Shown piece by piece: positions 15,979 to 24,300 of a stretch of DNA of 29,414 nt; the first letter of the stretch is position 1, and each line of letters opens with the position of its first letter. Source of the DNA: a virus; the IMG/VR virus record IMGVR_UViG_3300035681_000097, positions 1 to 29,414 of that record, one strand, 5' to 3'. The position numbers and the translations under genes are program-made. The notes beneath the pieces were generated by a model. It did no database searches and was not told the DNA's origin. It saw only the letters and a list, made by a program, of their open reading frames with translations.

Positions 15979-18459
15979 TTATACACTAAAAGTTGCTCCA
16001 GTCGGTAAGATATTGAAATCAATTACGATGAATTCAGCAGTCTTAGCAGGTTGTAAAAACACAGAACCTTGTAATATGTTTCTGTCGATTACATCTGGTG
16101 TATTATTTGTTTCATCCATAACCACTCTAAATGCGTATAAACCTTGTCTTTGTTGAACACTCTCCAAATAAGGATTTACAGTATTTAAGAATTTAGCTCT
16201 TGTCTGTCCGGTGTTTTGTTCGAACACTAAGAATCTTGAAGTAGATGCAACGAACTTCTTTAAGTTAATTAACAATCTTCTTACGTTGATTCTATCTAAT
16301 GCAGATGAACTTTCTTGTAATGTTTTCTGTCCGAATGCACTAATACCTTGTCCAGGAAATGCCGCAATTGGATTTACCTTTCCTTCATATAATGTATCTC
16401 TTTCAGATTGAGTTAATCTATTCATCACTTGAACAGCTCCCTGAATACCACCTCTGTTTAAACCAGCTGGTGCAAACCATTCAGCACCTAATCTATCATT
16501 CTGTGCGTATGTACCAACTAATAAAGTTGATGGTGGAACTGCAACAATTTTATTTGTTATAGTATCAATTGTTTTAACCCAAGGGTAATAAGTTGCAGTA
16601 TAGTTAGAATCAACTAATGATGCTTGCTCTACTACATCTGTTATCGAACCATCTGCTCCAACAAAGTCAGCAATGTAGAATACATCTTCTCTTGCTTCAC
16701 AAAGGTCAATTGCTTTTGTTGTTACAAAAGGATGTAAACTTCTAACGATACCAGGAGTTACTAATAAATTTATATCAAATTCATCTGGATTAGAAACAGC
16801 GTTTAATGCTTTTGTATAAGCTTTAGTACCAGCAGTTGTAGATAAACTACAATTAAATCCTTGTGTATTAGTTGCAGTAATCTGTTCTCCTTTTAAGATA
16901 TCAACAGTTGGGTCAACACCTGCATATCCACCTTGAAATGCCAAACAGAAATTTCTTTTTGCAGTATCAATATATTCTCTAGCTGCTCCACTTCCTGCTC
17001 CTGCTGCAACCGCAGTTATTACATTACCTACAGCCGCAGTATATCCTGCTATACCTGTAACGGTAGCCCAGTTAGTACTTCCAACAGTAGTGATTACATA
17101 TGAACTACCACTTACAAAATTTTCGTCAGCAATAATATCACCGGTTAAATTTGCACTTAATCCTACACCATTTGCAGATAAAGCGTTATCTAAAGCGAAC
17201 CCTACATTTAATCCTACTCCATCATTGTTAACTGGAAGAGCTTTTAAATAATTTTTATTATTTTTAGCAGATTTTGCACTCGTATCTCCAAATTCAAACC
17301 CACTTGAATTAGTACCATTCGTAGATGCGTTTGTATATTTTACTACAGGAAAGTAATTAGCGTGTGTAGCAGATGTAAACGCAACTGGAACCGTATAAGC
17401 AGCAAATCCAAAAGGAATAGCCGTTATTGGATATGTACCCTCTGGTCTAACTTCTATTCTAATATATTTACTTTTATTAGAATAATCACCATTTTCGGTG
17501 ATTTTACCAACCGAATCAATTGTTAGATATCTATCACCAATTCTTCTAGATATAAAATTAGGAGAAGTTGGGTCTAAATTTAAATTATTATAAGTTTCTA
17601 AAATTACCTTTCTTTTATCGGTATCGTTAAAATCTCGTATTGTTAAAGTAAATGTTCCGTAATTAGTACCATCAGATGATTTTACATTAGAAATTTGAAT
17701 TTTATATCTAGTATTTTCATTTTCACCAACTGATAAAGTGTGTACTTTAAATAGATTATATCTACTAGTTCCGTTAAATATTTGCGATTGTACAAAAGGA
17801 GTTGCCGCAGTTTTATATGCAGACTCACTATCATCTGTAAAATTCTGTACATCTAATGCTAATCTTTCAACTGCAGCAATATTATTTGGATTGAAATTGT
17901 TTGAGGTAGCATCACTTACATCGAAAAATATGTTAGCGTACATATCTTTTTCAGAAGCAGGTGTAGTTCCTAATACCTTATCCAAAGAATTTTTATCAGA
18001 TGGGGTAAGTGATACTGTATAGTTTGTTCCATCTAAAGTTATTATCGGAGCACTTACCGTAGTATCATCAATAGTAGATACCGTAGCGGTTGCAGTTTCA
18101 GTATTTTCTAATACAGCTACGATAATATTATCACCATCTCCATCTTGTGCTACTACAGCAACAGTTCCATCTGAACCTCCTGCTAAAGTAGTATGTCCAT
18201 CTGTACCTGCTACTCTAACAACAGTTACCGAACCGGCATCTCTTAAATAATTTTGTACTGTATAACCTGTGTAATAATCTTTCGGTGTTCCGAAGATTTG
18301 TTCGTATTCAGCTTGTGACGTTACTAACGTAGGAACGAAAGCAGGTCCCTTTTCTGTAGGGCCTACAACAGCTGCACCTATTTGTGATATACCTTGTGGT
18401 AAGAAAGAAAGGTCGTTTTCTCTCGTAAATACACCAGGTGATACAATTTTCTCTGCCAT
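15979..18459 (-). CDS. Contractile tail sheath protein (T4 gp18-like, 826 aa)
   Basis: The start is ATG 18459. The N terminus MAEKIVSPGVFTRENDLSFL and the segment IGAAVVGPTEKGPAFVPTLV, with YTVQNYLRDAGSVTVVRVAG, are typical of gp18-like sheaths. The C-terminal third is also typical: YYPWVKTID, VPPSTLLVGTYAQNDR, WFAPAGLNRG, then RRLLINLKKFV, a mobile TNNTPDVIDRN segment and LQPAKTAEFIVIDFNILP. Sheath proteins polymerise around the tube and contract to drive injection. At 826 residues it is longer than T4 gp18 (659). The extra length is in the middle (about residues 90-500), beta-rich and Thr/Ser/Asn-rich, and probably surface exposed. It includes a small repeat-like unit near residues 445-495. 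Confidence 0.95.
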   Translation of the reverse strand: MAEKIVSPGVFTRENDLSFLPQGISQIGAAVVGPTEKGPAFVPTLVTSQAEYEQIFGTPKDYYTGYTVQNYLRDAGSVTVVRVAGTDGHTTLAGGSDGTVAVVAQDGDGDNIIVAVLENTETATATVSTIDDTTVSAPIITLDGTNYTVSLTPSDKNSLDKVLGTTPASEKDMYANIFFDVSDATSNNFNPNNIAAVERLALDVQNFTDDSESAYKTAATPFVQSQIFNGTSRYNLFKVHTLSVGENENTRYKIQISNVKSSDGTNYGTFTLTIRDFNDTDKRKVILETYNNLNLDPTSPNFISRRIGDRYLTIDSVGKITENGDYSNKSKYIRIEVRPEGTYPITAIPFGFAAYTVPVAFTSATHANYFPVVKYTNASTNGTNSSGFEFGDTSAKSAKNNKNYLKALPVNNDGVGLNVGFALDNALSANGVGLSANLTGDIIADENFVSGSSYVITTVGSTNWATVTGIAGYTAAVGNVITAVAAGAGSGAAREYIDTAKRNFCLAFQGGYAGVDPTVDILKGEQITATNTQGFNCSLSTTAGTKAYTKALNAVSNPDEFDINLLVTPGIVRSLHPFVTTKAIDLCEAREDVFYIADFVGADGSITDVVEQASLVDSNYTATYYPWVKTIDTITNKIVAVPPSTLLVGTYAQNDRLGAEWFAPAGLNRGGIQGAVQVMNRLTQSERDTLYEGKVNPIAAFPGQGISAFGQKTLQESSSALDRINVRRLLINLKKFVASTSRFLVFEQNTGQTRAKFLNTVNPYLESVQQRQGLYAFRVVMDETNNTPDVIDRNILQGSVFLQPAKTAEFIVIDFNILPTGATFSV
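16975..17125 (-). other. Small Gly/Thr-rich domain inserted in the tail sheath
   Basis: Residues ~445-495 read FVSGSSYVITTVGSTNWATV, then VGNVITAVAAGAGSGAA. The pattern GxxYxIxxxGxTxWxxV...VGxxxTAxxxGxGxG is one I recall as a free-standing unit in many phage virion proteins. In the sheath it would decorate the outer surface. Its binding target is unknown. Confidence 0.55.
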
Positions 18460-18489
18460 ATTAATTGTTGTTTAATTTTTGTTTACTAC

Positions 18490-18498
18490 TATAAATAT
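18490..18498 (-). promoter_or_regulatory. Candidate phage promoter motif (ATATTTATA) before the tail sheath gene
   Basis: The plus strand reads TATAAATAT in the 62-base gap upstream of the sheath, 31 bases from ATG 18459. The leader between motif and ATG is A/T-rich with no Shine-Dalgarno sequence. Confidence 0.45.
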
Positions 18499-18521
18499 CA
18501 AATGAAACCTCCAAAATATTA

Positions 18522-18770
18522 TTATGCGGGTTTAAATTCGCCGGTAATTAAATCTACACTACCTTCACCATAAGAAGTTTTTAGTTTTTCGAATAAATCT
18601 GCCTCTCTTTGTTGGATTTCTTTTAGAGATGCATAGTTTATTTCGTTCTCTTCTTCCAATTCTTTAATTCTACTTTGAACTGAACCGATATTAGCAAATG
18701 CATTAGCAAAATCTGTTCTTAATTCATTGATTGTTTGTAACTCTTCTTCCGATAACTTTTTGTTTTCCAT
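18522..18770 (-). CDS. Small coiled-coil phage protein (82 aa)
   Basis: This starts at ATG 18770. The protein is acidic and almost entirely helical with heptad-like spacing (LQTINELRTDFANAFANIG, SRIKELEEENEINYASLKEI), ending in a short VDLITGEFKPA tail. A leader AAAGAAA directly precedes the ATG. The position just before the sheath suggests a virion-associated or sheath assembly role, but nothing in the sequence names it. Confidence 0.78.
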   Translation of the reverse strand: MENKKLSEEELQTINELRTDFANAFANIGSVQSRIKELEEENEINYASLKEIQQREADLFEKLKTSYGEGSVDLITGEFKPA

Positions 18771-18808
18771 TTTCTTTAAATTTGGGTTTGTTTATACTAA
18801 TATATATG

Positions 18809-18817
18809 TATAAATAT
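18809..18817 (-). promoter_or_regulatory. Candidate phage promoter motif (ATATTTATA) before the 82-residue coiled-coil gene
   Basis: The plus strand reads TATAAATAT, 39 bases from ATG 18770, overlapping the first base of the stop of the upstream 61-residue gene. It is preceded in gene sense by ATCGTA, as at the dioxygenase gene. Confidence 0.4.
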
Positions 18818-19002
18818 TACGATAAATGCGTAATCTTATATTTAGCACCAAAATTATCTAAACTTTCTAATTCTGCCGCCTTTTCAGTAGCCTCTTCTTC
18901 CGTTTCGAAGATTTCAACTCCCTCAAATGTATAATCTTTGGAAACATAGATTCTCTCTAAAACGTTTCCATCTACTACTAATTGTTTTGTTATCTTAAAC
19001 AT
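18817..19002 (-). CDS. Small phage protein of unknown function (61 aa)
   Basis: This starts at ATG 19002, 14 bases after the Hint-domain gene. The pattern is beta strand, beta strand, acidic helix, strand: MFKITKQLVVDGNVLERIYV, then FETEEEATEKAAELE and AKYKITHLS. It is soluble and acidic with no cysteines. No family was recognised. Confidence 0.7.
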   Translation of the reverse strand: MFKITKQLVVDGNVLERIYVSKDYTFEGVEIFETEEEATEKAAELESLDNFGAKYKITHLS

Positions 19003-19016
19003 ATTATATTATTTTA

Positions 19017-20315
19017 TTATCCTGTTGCAGTTGAACCGAATCCACTTTGTAATCCTGCAAAATTTGTTTTAGCTCTTGCAAAAATAGTAGCTCCAGTTTT
19101 ATAGTTTAATGTATTAGAACTATATGCAGCAAAAGTTGCTAATATAGAACTAAATCCACTATCAGATGCTATCTGTATATCATAAGAATAGTTTGCAGTA
19201 ATCGCTGTTGAACCAGGTGAAACTACCGCTGAGTTTGTACTCAAAGTTAATTGTTTGTATGTATTTCCTCCAATAGTTACCGTACCAATTGATATAGTTG
19301 GGTTAGTTGATATAGAATACCCCGCTAATGAGTTTGCACCCTTATTGTGGGTAACGAATCCATTTACTATGTATGTATCCACATCTTCCACATCTATCGA
19401 TACAACCTCTAATGTCGATGCCTGAACCTCGTTCGCAATTATCTCTACTTCTTCTATACTATTTTCTCCTAATACTTTTATAAGTTTATCTCCAGGTTGT
19501 AATAATCCTAATGGTTTAAATTTATAAACTTCTTCATTCATATCCCAAACCATCATTGGATGTTCACCATTTCCCCTAACATCTCCTTTTGCAGTTCTTA
19601 CAATATTCCATCTATCAACAAATGTATATGCCACATCTTTTACATAAGCAGGAACTAATATTCCTCCTGGTGTATAATATTCCCAATCGTAAAAGTTAAA
19701 ATCATCCGCTGCGTTGAAGTGAGGAGGGTAATATGCTTTTACAACATCTTCTTCAACCAAATCCCCTGCTTTCTTAAATGTACCATCCCACATCTCAACC
19801 ATTTCATCTAAATGTAAACATAAACCACTAGCTCCGGCATAATCATCTACATTGTAAATGGTTTTTGTCATAGCTACGTTATAGTTTGAAGCATGGTCAT
19901 TATAAAGGTCTCTAAATGTTGCAGTTAAGGTTCTTGCAGTTGGTGCAGCTAAAGTAGATGAGTTACCTACAGCCGCAGCAGTTACAGATGGATTATATGG
20001 AGGTAGAGATTGAATTGTAAACTCTGCCCCCGCTGATAAACTCCATGTGAAGTTATTATATTGTGAACCTACTCTACTTAAGAATCTACTTCCCGCATTT
20101 GTAAAGTTCATATTATATGTTTCCGAAGTTGATTCCTTTACATAAGTGAATCCAGATATAGTTGAAGTTACCGCATCTATTGTAAAATCCGAAAATGCAA
20201 TTGGACCGGTTGTTGTGCCTGCCGCAGTAGCAATAGAATAGTTAGAAGTAGCCGTATTACCTGTCGCTGCTTTTAAATTCGATAATTCTAAATTGTCTCC
20301 CTGAACTCTAGGCAT
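19017..20315 (-). CDS. Virion-type protein with embedded Hint (intein/hedgehog-type) domain (432 aa)
   Basis: Start ATG 20315 overlaps the stop of the glycosyltransferase-like gene by eight bases. Residues 1-165 are Thr/Ser/Ala-rich beta structure (MPRVQGDNLELSNLKAATGN start), like phage fibre or decoration proteins. Residues 166-324 form a Hint domain: CLHLDEMVEMWDGTFKKAGD with Cys 166 first, RGNGEHPMMVWD with His 252 (TxxH-like block B), QPGDKLIKV, and a final block VDTYIVNGFVTHN ending His-Asn 323-324. The residue after the Asn is Lys, not Cys, Ser or Thr. Residues 325-432 are again a beta-rich virion-like domain. No homing endonuclease fits in the 159 residues, so it is a mini-intein or BIL-like element. 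The missing +1 nucleophile predicts cleavage rather than classic splicing. Confidence 0.82.
   Translation of the reverse strand: MPRVQGDNLELSNLKAATGNTATSNYSIATAAGTTTGPIAFSDFTIDAVTSTISGFTYVKESTSETYNMNFTNAGSRFLSRVGSQYNNFTWSLSAGAEFTIQSLPPYNPSVTAAAVGNSSTLAAPTARTLTATFRDLYNDHASNYNVAMTKTIYNVDDYAGASGLCLHLDEMVEMWDGTFKKAGDLVEEDVVKAYYPPHFNAADDFNFYDWEYYTPGGILVPAYVKDVAYTFVDRWNIVRTAKGDVRGNGEHPMMVWDMNEEVYKFKPLGLLQPGDKLIKVLGENSIEEVEIIANEVQASTLEVVSIDVEDVDTYIVNGFVTHNKGANSLAGYSISTNPTISIGTVTIGGNTYKQLTLSTNSAVVSPGSTAITANYSYDIQIASDSGFSSILATFAAYSSNTLNYKTGATIFARAKTNFAGLQSGFGSTATG
19344..19820 (-). other. Hint domain (intein-like, BIL-type candidate)
   Basis: Cys 166 to Asn 324 of the host protein. Block A has the Cys-x4-Glu pattern followed by WDGTFKKAGDL, block B has GEHPM, and block G has VTHN. 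The segment YYTPGGILVPAYVKDV in the middle is not endonuclease-like. Codon use looks the same as in the flanking parts, so it is not obviously recent. Confidence 0.82.
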
Positions 20316-21321
20316 TATATAAGTTTGTTAATTGTTCTTTCCAACTTTGTTTTGTATTGAAACGTTGTGCTAATAAATATTTAAATTTATCAAACTCTTC
20401 TTTTTTCTCTTCATATCTGAGATACCCAATACTATCATAAATATCTTTAAATTCTTCTTTAGTACTAGCTCTAAACTTATAAGGTATATCTTCACACCAA
20501 TCCTTTGAAATAATTGGTAATTTTCCCCAATCTAAACTTTGAAATATGGAGAACCCAAATGGCTCAGCAGAAAATGCACAATGAGATATACCCCAATCCA
20601 TACCATAATATATTTCTTCAAATGGGCTTTCATATTGAATTTGTTTTAAGTTCTTAAAGTTTATATCAGTTGTATGTTTCCATGTCTTCTGAAAGGTTCT
20701 TATATTAGTAAACATAAATCCTCCCAATTGGTCTAAATAATGTGGGTTCTTTCTACTCTCACATCTCGCAGTAAATCCTATAAAGTTTGAATCAGTTAAT
20801 TCTTTGTTATGTATAAATTCATAATAAGATGTGATATTAACTGCTCCGTTAAACTTTTCTCCTTTTAATTCATATAATCCTATCCATACTTTGTTTTTAG
20901 CATAAGATAGTATTTCCGTTTCCCACTTTTGAGAATAATAAGGAGTCCATCCAAATGGTAAATCACTTATACCTGTTTCTACTACAACCTTATCTAAACA
21001 ATTGTGGATTATATAAGAATGTATTTTATCTTTGTTCTCTTCTATTAATTCCAAAGGAGTGTAGTGAGCATGTAATATATTAACTCTCCTACACTCTCTA
21101 AACTTTTCTTCAAAAATATCTCTGTGATTTCCGTTCTCATCGTTATACCAATAGTGTTCGATTGGTATATCAAAATTAAAATCAGTTGGTTTAGTTCTAT
21201 AAATAAGTAAAACTGGCTGAGTGCTTAAGTCTTTACTTACTTCACTCAACCAGTTGTTTACCCAAATATCTACTCCCGTACTGATTTTACCTATTCCTGT
21301 GGTAAAATAAACATCGTACAT
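20308..21321 (-). CDS. GT-B glycosyltransferase-like protein (GT4-type, 337 aa)
   Basis: This starts at ATG 21321, one base after the fibre gene stop. The N-terminal half has GIGKISTGVDIWVNNWL (a Gly-rich donor-side loop typical of GT-B enzymes) and VNILHAHYTPLELIE. The C-terminal half begins with NFIGFTARCESRKNPHYLDQ, the counterpart of the IGxxxxRKN strand and loop. It has SAEPFGFSIFQSLDWGKLPI (residues 251-270), matching the GT4 E-x7-E motif, but the second Glu is Gln 261. The length fits a full GT-B enzyme. Being coupled to a fibre gene and a virion-type gene, it may glycosylate virion proteins or alter host surface sugars. The substrate cannot be read from the sequence. Confidence 0.75.
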   Translation of the reverse strand: MYDVYFTTGIGKISTGVDIWVNNWLSEVSKDLSTQPVLLIYRTKPTDFNFDIPIEHYWYNDENGNHRDIFEEKFRECRRVNILHAHYTPLELIEENKDKIHSYIIHNCLDKVVVETGISDLPFGWTPYYSQKWETEILSYAKNKVWIGLYELKGEKFNGAVNITSYYEFIHNKELTDSNFIGFTARCESRKNPHYLDQLGGFMFTNIRTFQKTWKHTTDINFKNLKQIQYESPFEEIYYGMDWGISHCAFSAEPFGFSIFQSLDWGKLPIISKDWCEDIPYKFRASTKEEFKDIYDSIGYLRYEEKKEEFDKFKYLLAQRFNTKQSWKEQLTNLYNA

Positions 21322-21322
21322 C

Positions 21323-24300
21323 TTATAACCCTCTTGCTCTTTTTAAATTTTCTACTTCTGATTTTAAGTTATCGATTTGTACTTGCTGCTCTTTCATACC
21401 TTCGATAAGAAGTGCAACTAACTTATCATACTTAACCGCTTTATATCCACTTTCTCTCGTCTGAACTAATTCTGGAAGTATCTCCTCAATTTCTTGTGCG
21501 ATAACACCCACATCATGTCCTTCGTGTCCATGTAATTCAACGTTTGAAATCCAATCAAATTCGTATCCACCTATTTTTAATACCTTAGCTAATGCGTTTG
21601 GTATATTTTTGATATTCTCTTTAAATCTTCTATCAGATGAAGAGTAAGCTACGATATCGTTTGCCGCATCTATTCTACCACTTGTACCACTTGCATTAAC
21701 ACCAATTCCTAAAGAACCAAATCTCACGTTTGATGTAGTAGCAATATCCTGTGGTAATGTTAATGATGCAGTAAATGCTCCCGTTGCAGTTACACCACCT
21801 ACAGTAATCTGATTAGCAGTTCCTGTTATGTTACTTGCTCTAGATAATGTTGGGATAACTAATGTCGCAACACCGGTTGATGGATTGATTGATACCTCAC
21901 CACTAACCCAGTTAGCAACAGTTACTCTAGCTCCATTAGTAAAGTGTGTAGAACCGGTATTCAATGAAACAGCATCAGCCGCTACCGAAATACCATCTCC
22001 TGCTCCTACCGCTAAAGTATGAGCCACACCTTCACCACTCGTTGCTCCACCGGTTAAACCAGCTCCAGGATTAATAGTAGCTACATAATCTCCTGTCGTA
22101 TCAGTTCCTAATGCAACTGAATTCGCTTGAATTGTAGCAGTACCATTGGATGCAATTAATACATCTCCTTTGATATATGATACAACCGCTTGCTGAGAAC
22201 CTGATTGGAAGTGAACTGATTGTGTATCAATTGTAAGTGTTGTATCAGTTTGGTTACGGAATACTGAACCACTCATACCACTACCCGCTATTACATTAAA
22301 TTGTAAATCTCCTTTGTGTAGAGTTGCGCTTACTTCTCCCCTAAAGTTAGAAGCCGATGCACTTACAAATCCACTTGCGCTCATATGGAGAGATGCAGTT
22401 ACCGAACCAGTTACTCTTAAGTTATTAGAGAACCATGCAGTAGAACCTGTTATAGGTCCAAAGAATGATGAAGAACCATACGCACCTTCGCCCTCTATTC
22501 TCAATCCACTAGCAGTTATTACACCACTCGCAGAAATACTATTGTTAAATGTAGCTAATCCGTCTAATATTGAATTACCCGTTGCTCTGAAGTTTCCGTT
22601 TGATTGGATACCTGCTCCTGATATTGAATTACTAGCTGAAATCGTACTTCTAAATGTAGCCGCACCTATAGTTAATTGAGTTCCATCAAATTGAACATTT
22701 GATAATGCTCTAATTTCACCTGCTGACCAAACACCACTACCTGTGATACCCTTACTTGCAGAGATGTATTCTTTACCACTTATGTTTCCAACTACTTCTA
22801 ATGCCCCACTTATGTTTGTAGCGTTTTGTACAAATAATGCAGATGCACTAATTGTATTACTTGCAGATACTGCACCTCTTATCGAAGTTGCACCTTCTAC
22901 AAATAATGCTCCACCACTAATGTTTCCACTAGCAGATATGTGATTAAATGATGCTGTTTGTGCTACTATTATTGTAGATGAAGTAATTGCTCCGTTTACA
23001 AACAATCCACTACCTAATCTCATATTAGTTTCAGCATTCGACCATGAGAAGAATACGTTAGCACCACTTATGAATAAACCTGCTCCGTTTGCAGCAACCG
23101 ATGTAGTTGAACCACTAGCGATTTCAATTAAACGGTCTTCAATTTTTAAATCTGAAATTTGAAGTTGAGTCGTTGTACCCAATACATTCAAGTCACCTTG
23201 TATAGTTGTTACAGATGAAACTCCTGTTCCTGCAACGGTTATAGCATTTTTTAATGAAGATGAATATACTTCTAATGCACCGGTTGCCTGATTAACTTGA
23301 TTTCTAAATGTTACTAAGTTGATACCATTTATCGTACTTGCATTGAAATCACCATTTACGGTAAAGTTCTTATCTAAGTACATATATTGTTCAGGATGGT
23401 CCCAATAGAAATTAACATTAGCACCACTTATGAATAAACCAGCTTTATCTGATTGTGCAGAAGTTGTAGAGCCACTATTTATTTCAATTTGCTTATCCTT
23501 AACTTGTAATCTATCAACTCTTAATTCACCTAATGTACCTCTAACTTGTAAGTTATTGAATACAATTAAATCACCATTACTTTCAGATATTGCACTTCTT
23601 AATGATGAAGTATATGCGTTTATTGATGAAGAGAATGTATTTTGTGCCGGTGCGAATTGTCTAATTAAAGTTCCATCAACAGTTCCTCTTACTTCAATAT
23701 TGTTATCAGAGTAAAGTGTATCAGAGAAATTTAAACTTTGAGAAGCGTGCGACCAAGTTACATATGCATCAGCACCACTAATGTAGAAACCTGCTCCATC
23801 TGCCGCCGCTGAGTTCAATGAACCACTTGCGATTTCGATGAATTTATCTACTATCTTAACATCACCAACTTCTAACAATACTTTAGAACCGGTTACTCTT
23901 AACGTACCATGTACTATTAAATCGTTTCCGTTTGTATTAATAGCTTGTTTTAATGAAGCAGAATATGAGTTTAATCCACTCAATGCCAAATTAGTAGAAG
24001 CAGTGAATTGGTTAACCGAACCAGAGTATTCAAATCCGTATTCTCTAACTTGTATAGAAGAACTTACTACTTGTTCATAATTTATTTTTTTCTTAACACC
24101 TTCTTCAAAGTGTAAAGATTGTGTTGCAATTTTTACAGTAGCCGATGCACTACCATTATAGTTAAAGTAATCAAATCCACCTGCATCACCACCGGTAATA
24201 GCAAATGCCAAATCAGCAGCTCCAGTAAATGAACCTGTGAATGAACCGGTTAAAAATCCGTTTCCACTAAATGAACCTGTTGCACTTAATGAGTTAAATA

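Noticed and set aside
17738-18022. Plus-strand open frame of 94 residues opposite the sheath gene
   Set aside because: It lies wholly antisense to a well-supported sheath gene and has no recognisable features.
22314-22679. Plus-strand open frame of 121 residues opposite the fibre gene
   Set aside because: It mirrors the repetitive fibre coding sequence, has Pro/Leu/Ala-rich composition typical of antisense shadows, and shows no domain.
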